A stretch of 8,454 nucleotides of DNA from Planctomycetaceae bacterium (GTDB lineage Bacteria > Planctomycetota > Planctomycetia > Pirellulales > UBA1268). The stretch covers positions 1 to 8,454 of the forward strand of contig CANGGC010000067.1 in the NCBI GenBank assembly GCA_947453125.1, given 5' to 3'. The translations under genes and the position numbers were made by a program. The notes under the pieces were generated by a model. The model ran no database searches. It was not told the origin of the DNA and was given only the letters and a program-made list of their open reading frames with translations. The stretch's first letter is position 1; every line of letters starts with the position of its first letter. Below, in pieces: positions 5,789 through 8,454 of the stretch.

Positions 5789-6857
5789 ATGGGCCAGCGA
5801 GGATCGCCGCGGGCTGCTCGTGGGGGCCGTCGGCGTCGATCACGAACCTCGCCTGGCCGACGAGGTCGTCGGGGATCCGCCACACCGTCCGGTCGACCCC
5901 CTTCGCCACCCGGTTGAGCATGAGATAGGGGGGGATCTCGCCGGCCGTTTCCCGGATCGGCACGGTGGCAGGATCGGTGCCCGCGAGCACGTCGCCCGCC
6001 AGCCGGCCCGCCACGAGGCCGACCTCGAGGAAGTTAAAGCCGACGTCGAAGAGCGTGCCCCGGTCGGGCTTCCCCGGATTGACGGTGAACACCGGGATCC
6101 CCGCCTTCGCTGCCGTGCCAATCACCGAGTCGATCGCCGAGATGACGGTCGTGTCCCCGGGGCAGAAGATCGCCTCGGCTCCGCGTGCGATCGTCGACTG
6201 CACCGCCTCGATTACACCGGAGGAGTTTTCCACCGGCACCTCGAGGAGTTCGATGCCGCGCTTGCGGCAGCTCGCCCGCGCCAAATCCATGAAGCGGCGC
6301 GAGTTGCTCTCGGCGTTGTTGTGGGCGACGCCGACTTTTTTTAACCCCGGATGGAGGCGCTGTGCGACGCCGAACGTGTAGTCGACCGGGGCGAGGCTGC
6401 CGTAGCCGACGAGCCAGGCCGGATGGATGAGCGGGTCGGCCCGGTCGAACCCGACGCCGGCGGAGAAGGGATCGGCCACGGCAGCGAACACGTGCCGGAG
6501 CCGGCCGCGGGCATTGGCGCTGGCGATCTGCTGGAGCGAGGGGGTGCTTGACGTGAGCACGAGATCGAACGGGCCACCGACGATCTCGCGGGCGATGTCA
6601 TTCCCCTGCGCCATGTCACCCTGGGCGTTGAACCGGCGGACCGTCACGGTCTTCCCATCCTCGAAGCCACGCTCGGCGAGGCCGGCGAGCATCCCGGTGA
6701 CTGCGTCATCGAGGACCGTCGAGCTCGTCTGCTGGAGCACCGCCACGGCGGGGAGCGTGCGGGCGGAGCGGGTCCGATCGGTGGCCAGCAGCAGGGCCGA
6801 TGCGCCGCCGAGGAGGAGGAGCGTGGGGAGGCAGCGGCGGAGGATGGCGGCGAGCAT
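5769..6857 (-). CDS. ABC importer substrate-binding protein (TrpX/YtlA-like, PF04392 family)
   Basis: A 362-residue exported protein with an N-terminal hydrophobic segment (residues 10-25) after an arginine pair, then a two-lobed type-1 periplasmic-binding fold. Family landmarks: VAVLQQTSSTVLDDAVTGML (38-57, split across the first strand and helix), FDLVLTSSTPSLQQIA (97-112), HVFAAVADPFSAG (122-134), KKVGVAHNNAESNS (173-186), EAIFCPGDTTVISAID (228-243) and GIPVFTVNP (253-261). Relatives bind tryptophan in streptococci, but the ligand here cannot be read from the sequence. Most relatives are lipoproteins; here Cys9 sits in RRC, which is not a lipobox, so the protein is probably membrane-anchored by its signal segment or freed into the periplasm. 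It is the last gene of the permease-ATPase-binding protein operon, 38 bases after the ATPase, with no strong ribosome binding site. Its stop lies inside the convergent DUF447/beta-RFAP gene. Confidence 0.9.
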   Translation of the reverse strand: MLAAILRRCLPTLLLLGGASALLLATDRTRSARTLPAVAVLQQTSSTVLDDAVTGMLAGLAERGFEDGKTVTVRRFNAQGDMAQGNDIAREIVGGPFDLVLTSSTPSLQQIASANARGRLRHVFAAVADPFSAGVGFDRADPLIHPAWLVGYGSLAPVDYTFGVAQRLHPGLKKVGVAHNNAESNSRRFMDLARASCRKRGIELLEVPVENSSGVIEAVQSTIARGAEAIFCPGDTTVISAIDSVIGTAAKAGIPVFTVNPGKPDRGTLFDVGFNFLEVGLVAGRLAGDVLAGTDPATVPIRETAGEIPPYLMLNRVAKGVDRTVWRIPDDLVGQARFVIDADGPHEQPAAILAGPFTEPEE

Positions 6858-6870
6858 GGGCGTGGGATTT

Positions 6871-6892
6871 CAAGCGGGCCGAAGCCCCGGGC
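6871..6892 (-). other. Small hairpin with TTCG loop between ATPase and binding-protein genes
   Basis: The minus strand contains GGGC-TTCG-GCCC, a four-base-pair GC stem closed by a stable UUCG-type tetraloop, within the 38-base gap. It could slow ribosomes or nucleases, or adjust expression of the binding protein relative to the ATPase. The stem is short and the region is GC-rich, so chance is a real alternative. Confidence 0.22.
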
Positions 6893-6895
6893 CGA

Positions 6896-7708
6896 TCAGG
6901 CGTAGAGATCGCGGAGGGTGCGGGCGGCGGGGTCGTCGAGCTGGTCGGCGCGGCGGAGACGGTCGAAGCGGCCGGTGAGGTCTTCGGGCGACAGCCGGCG
7001 CTTCGCCCCCCCTTCCACATCGAGCGCGATCTTCCCGCGGTGAACGAGCAACAGCCGATCCCCGAGACCGGCGGCCTGCTTGAGGGAGTGGGTCACCATG
7101 AGGGCCGTGAGCTTTTGGTCGCGGACGAGCTTCGCAGTGGCCTGCACGACCCGGTCGGCGGAGGCCGGATCGAGGGCGGCGGTGTGCTCGTCGAGGAGGA
7201 GGAGTTCGGGGCGGTGCCAGGTGGCCATGACGAGCGACACGATTTGCCGCTGCCCTCCCGACATCGAGCCGATCGGCTGGTCGAGCCGCTTTTCGAGTCC
7301 GGGCTGGATCGCCGCGAGCCGTTCGGCGGCCTCGGCACGGAGCTTTTGTGGCGTGGCCCAGCCGAGCCCCACCGGCCGCCCACGGCAGGCGGCGACGGCG
7401 ATGTTCTCGAGGACCGACAGGCTCGAGGCCGTTCCGGCGCGCGGATCCTGAAACACCCGCCCCACATACCGGGCCCGACGGTTCTCGCGCCACCCCGTGA
7501 GGTCGTGGCCGGCGACGTGGATGCTGCCGGCGTCGAGGCGGACGGTGCCGGCGATCGCCCCGAGGAGCGTGCTCTTCCCCGAGCCGTTGGTGCCGATGAC
7601 GACGACGAACGTCCCTGCGGGAATCGTGAAGCTGACATCATCGACGGCGCGCACGAGCGGGCCGCCGGGGGCGGAGAAGGCGACGGTGGCGTGGCGGACG
7701 TCGAGCAT
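6896..7708 (-). CDS. ABC transporter ATP-binding protein (TrpY/YtlC-like, COG1101 type)
   Basis: A 270-residue ATPase, complete. Motifs seen: Walker A GTNGSGKST (39-47), Q-loop Gln87 in RVFQDPRAGT (84-93), signature SMSGGQRQ (148-155), Walker B LLLLDE (169-174) with catalytic Glu174, D-loop ALD (178-180) and H-loop His207 in MVTHS (204-208). All key residues are intact, so it should be active and energise the importer encoded around it. The FQDPRAGT sequence after the Q-loop and the AGLGDRLLLVHRG segment (213-225) are typical of the ATPases paired with PF04392 binding proteins. The frame extends upstream to 7894, but that part lies within the permease gene and is Ser/Pro/Arg-rich; MLDVRHATVAF at 7708 is the normal start of this family. 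It starts seven bases after the permease stop and has no clear Shine-Dalgarno sequence, so coupling to permease translation is likely. Confidence 0.93.
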   Translation of the reverse strand: MLDVRHATVAFSAPGGPLVRAVDDVSFTIPAGTFVVVIGTNGSGKSTLLGAIAGTVRLDAGSIHVAGHDLTGWRENRRARYVGRVFQDPRAGTASSLSVLENIAVAACRGRPVGLGWATPQKLRAEAAERLAAIQPGLEKRLDQPIGSMSGGQRQIVSLVMATWHRPELLLLDEHTAALDPASADRVVQATAKLVRDQKLTALMVTHSLKQAAGLGDRLLLVHRGKIALDVEGGAKRRLSPEDLTGRFDRLRRADQLDDPAARTLRDLYA

Positions 7709-7715
7709 GGGGGAT

Positions 7716-8454
7716 TCAGCGGGCGGCCGAGGCCTGTGGGCGACGGGAGAGGAGCCGGGGGGCAACGAGCGCCGCGAGGACGACCAGCGCCGTGGCGGCC
7801 TTGAGCCAATCGGGATGGAGGCCGGCACGGAGCGCCGAGGCGACGAGGAGGCGGAAGGTGATGCTGCCGGCGATGGTGGCAACCAGCGCCCCACCGAGCC
7901 GCACAGGCCCGACGAGCGCTGCTCCGAGGAAGACGCTTGCCATCCCCCACACGACCATCCCGATTCCCATCTGCACGTCGGCGAATCCCTGCACCTGAGC
8001 GACGAGCGCTCCGGACAGTGCCGTCAGGGCGTTGGCGATCGCCAGGCCGGCGACGGTGAGGAGGCCGGTGTTCCGCCCCAGCGCCCGGGCCATCGTCGCG
8101 GTGTCGCCGCCGGCGCGCATCGCCGTGCCGAGGTTCGTGCGGAAGAAGGCCCAGAGAAGGAGGACGGCGATTCCCACCGCGGCGAGCATCACGATCAACC
8201 GGGCCGCCTCGGCCGCGGCATCGCCGAATCCGGCCGCCGTGGTCGCCGGCAGGAGGATCGCCTCGGCCCGATCGAGGAGCGTCGCGGTGCCGGCCAGTGG
8301 GACATTGCTGCGGCCGAGGACGACGAGGTTCACGCTCGAAAGCGCCGTCGTCACGAGGATCCCGGAGAGGAGCGGCTCGATGCCAAGGATCGCGTGGAGG
8401 AGGCCCGTGCAGGCTCCGGCCGCGGCTCCGGCGGCGGCGCCACCGAGGGTGGCC
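7716..8454 (-). CDS. ABC transporter permease (TrpZ/YtlD-like, BPD_transp_2), 5' end beyond the window
   Basis: Inner-membrane permease of the branched-chain amino acid/TrpZ type. The frame is open to the right edge, giving the last 245 residues; the N-terminal part, perhaps 40-60 residues, lies outside. A GTG at 8354 is an internal valine, because the conserved stretch GLLHAILGIEPLLSGILVTT runs through it. Further family sequence includes SSVNLVVLGRSNVPL, the segment around NALTALSGALVAQ (8048-8010), QGFADVQMGIGMVVWGMASV, and a C-terminal RLLVASALRAGLHPDWLKAA that matches this permease class. Several long hydrophobic helices are evident, for example LIVMLAAVGIAVLLLWAFF. It is the most upstream visible gene of the importer operon, followed by the ATPase after seven bases. 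The operon promoter must lie beyond 8454. Confidence 0.9.
   Translation of the reverse strand, partial: ATLGGAAAGAAAGACTGLLHAILGIEPLLSGILVTTALSSVNLVVLGRSNVPLAGTATLLDRAEAILLPATTAAGFGDAAAEAARLIVMLAAVGIAVLLLWAFFRTNLGTAMRAGGDTATMARALGRNTGLLTVAGLAIANALTALSGALVAQVQGFADVQMGIGMVVWGMASVFLGAALVGPVRLGGALVATIAGSITFRLLVASALRAGLHPDWLKAATALVVLAALVAPRLLSRRPQASAAR

Noticed and set aside
6800..7804. A 334-codon plus-strand frame over the ABC ATPase
   Set aside because: Gly/Glu/Arg-rich shadow of the ATPase gene, which has every expected nucleotide-binding motif on the minus strand.
7709..7894. A 62-residue N-terminal extension of the ABC ATPase
   Set aside because: It overlaps the 3' end of the permease gene, is a Ser/Pro/Arg-rich out-of-frame reading of it, and precedes the normal family start MLDVRHATV.
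8352..8354. A GTG as the start of the permease
   Set aside because: Conserved permease sequence continues upstream in frame to the window edge, so this codon is an internal valine.
1..8454. CRISPR arrays, tRNA or rRNA genes, insertion sequences, attachment sites, phage or toxin-antitoxin genes
   Set aside because: I saw no regularly spaced direct repeats, RNA-gene signatures, transposase motifs or terminal inverted repeats. The sequence is almost entirely occupied by the eight coding regions described.

Overview
This GC-rich window most likely comes from a planctomycete (Planctomycetota) chromosome. The lineage call is an inference from gene content: genes for a tetrahydromethanopterin (H4MPT)-type C1 cofactor in a bacterium, together with a secreted double-NIPSNAP protein. 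No rRNA or other marker gene is present to confirm it. I find eight protein genes, two of them cut by the window ends. I see no RNA gene, insertion sequence, CRISPR array or phage gene. Coding density is high, and no gap between genes exceeds about 180 bases.

Left block (1-2479, minus strand): a dihydropteroate-synthase-like protein (DUF6513 type) is followed through an ATGA stop/start overlap by pabB, which makes the pABA precursor aminodeoxychorismate and runs off the left edge. A divergent intergenic region (2480-2659) separates this pair from a secreted NIPSNAP protein on the plus strand (2660-3433), which consists of two tandem copies of its domain.

Middle block: the NIPSNAP gene converges on an ecotin-type periplasmic serine protease inhibitor (3458-4027, minus), with a GC-rich hairpin between the two stops. 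The ecotin lacks both disulphide cysteines and carries Arg-Ile at the predicted reactive bond. Divergent from it is a 536-residue plus-strand gene (4178-5788) that joins a DUF447 domain to a beta-ribofuranosylaminobenzene 5'-phosphate (beta-RFAP) synthase domain.

Right block (5769-8454, minus strand): an ABC importer operon of the TrpXYZ/YtlABCD-like class, in the order permease (cut at the right edge), ATPase, substrate-binding protein. The last gene overlaps the 3' end of the DUF447/beta-RFAP gene tail to tail by 20 bases.

How the genes fit together: PabB leads to pABA; the beta-RFAP synthase domain joins pABA to PRPP, the committed step to methanopterin-type cofactors; the DHPS-like protein is a candidate for coupling the pterin to the beta-RFAP arene. 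The left pair and the fusion gene therefore look like parts of one H4MPT-biosynthesis locus, with the NIPSNAP and ecotin genes lying between them. The ABC importer's ligand cannot be read from the sequence.
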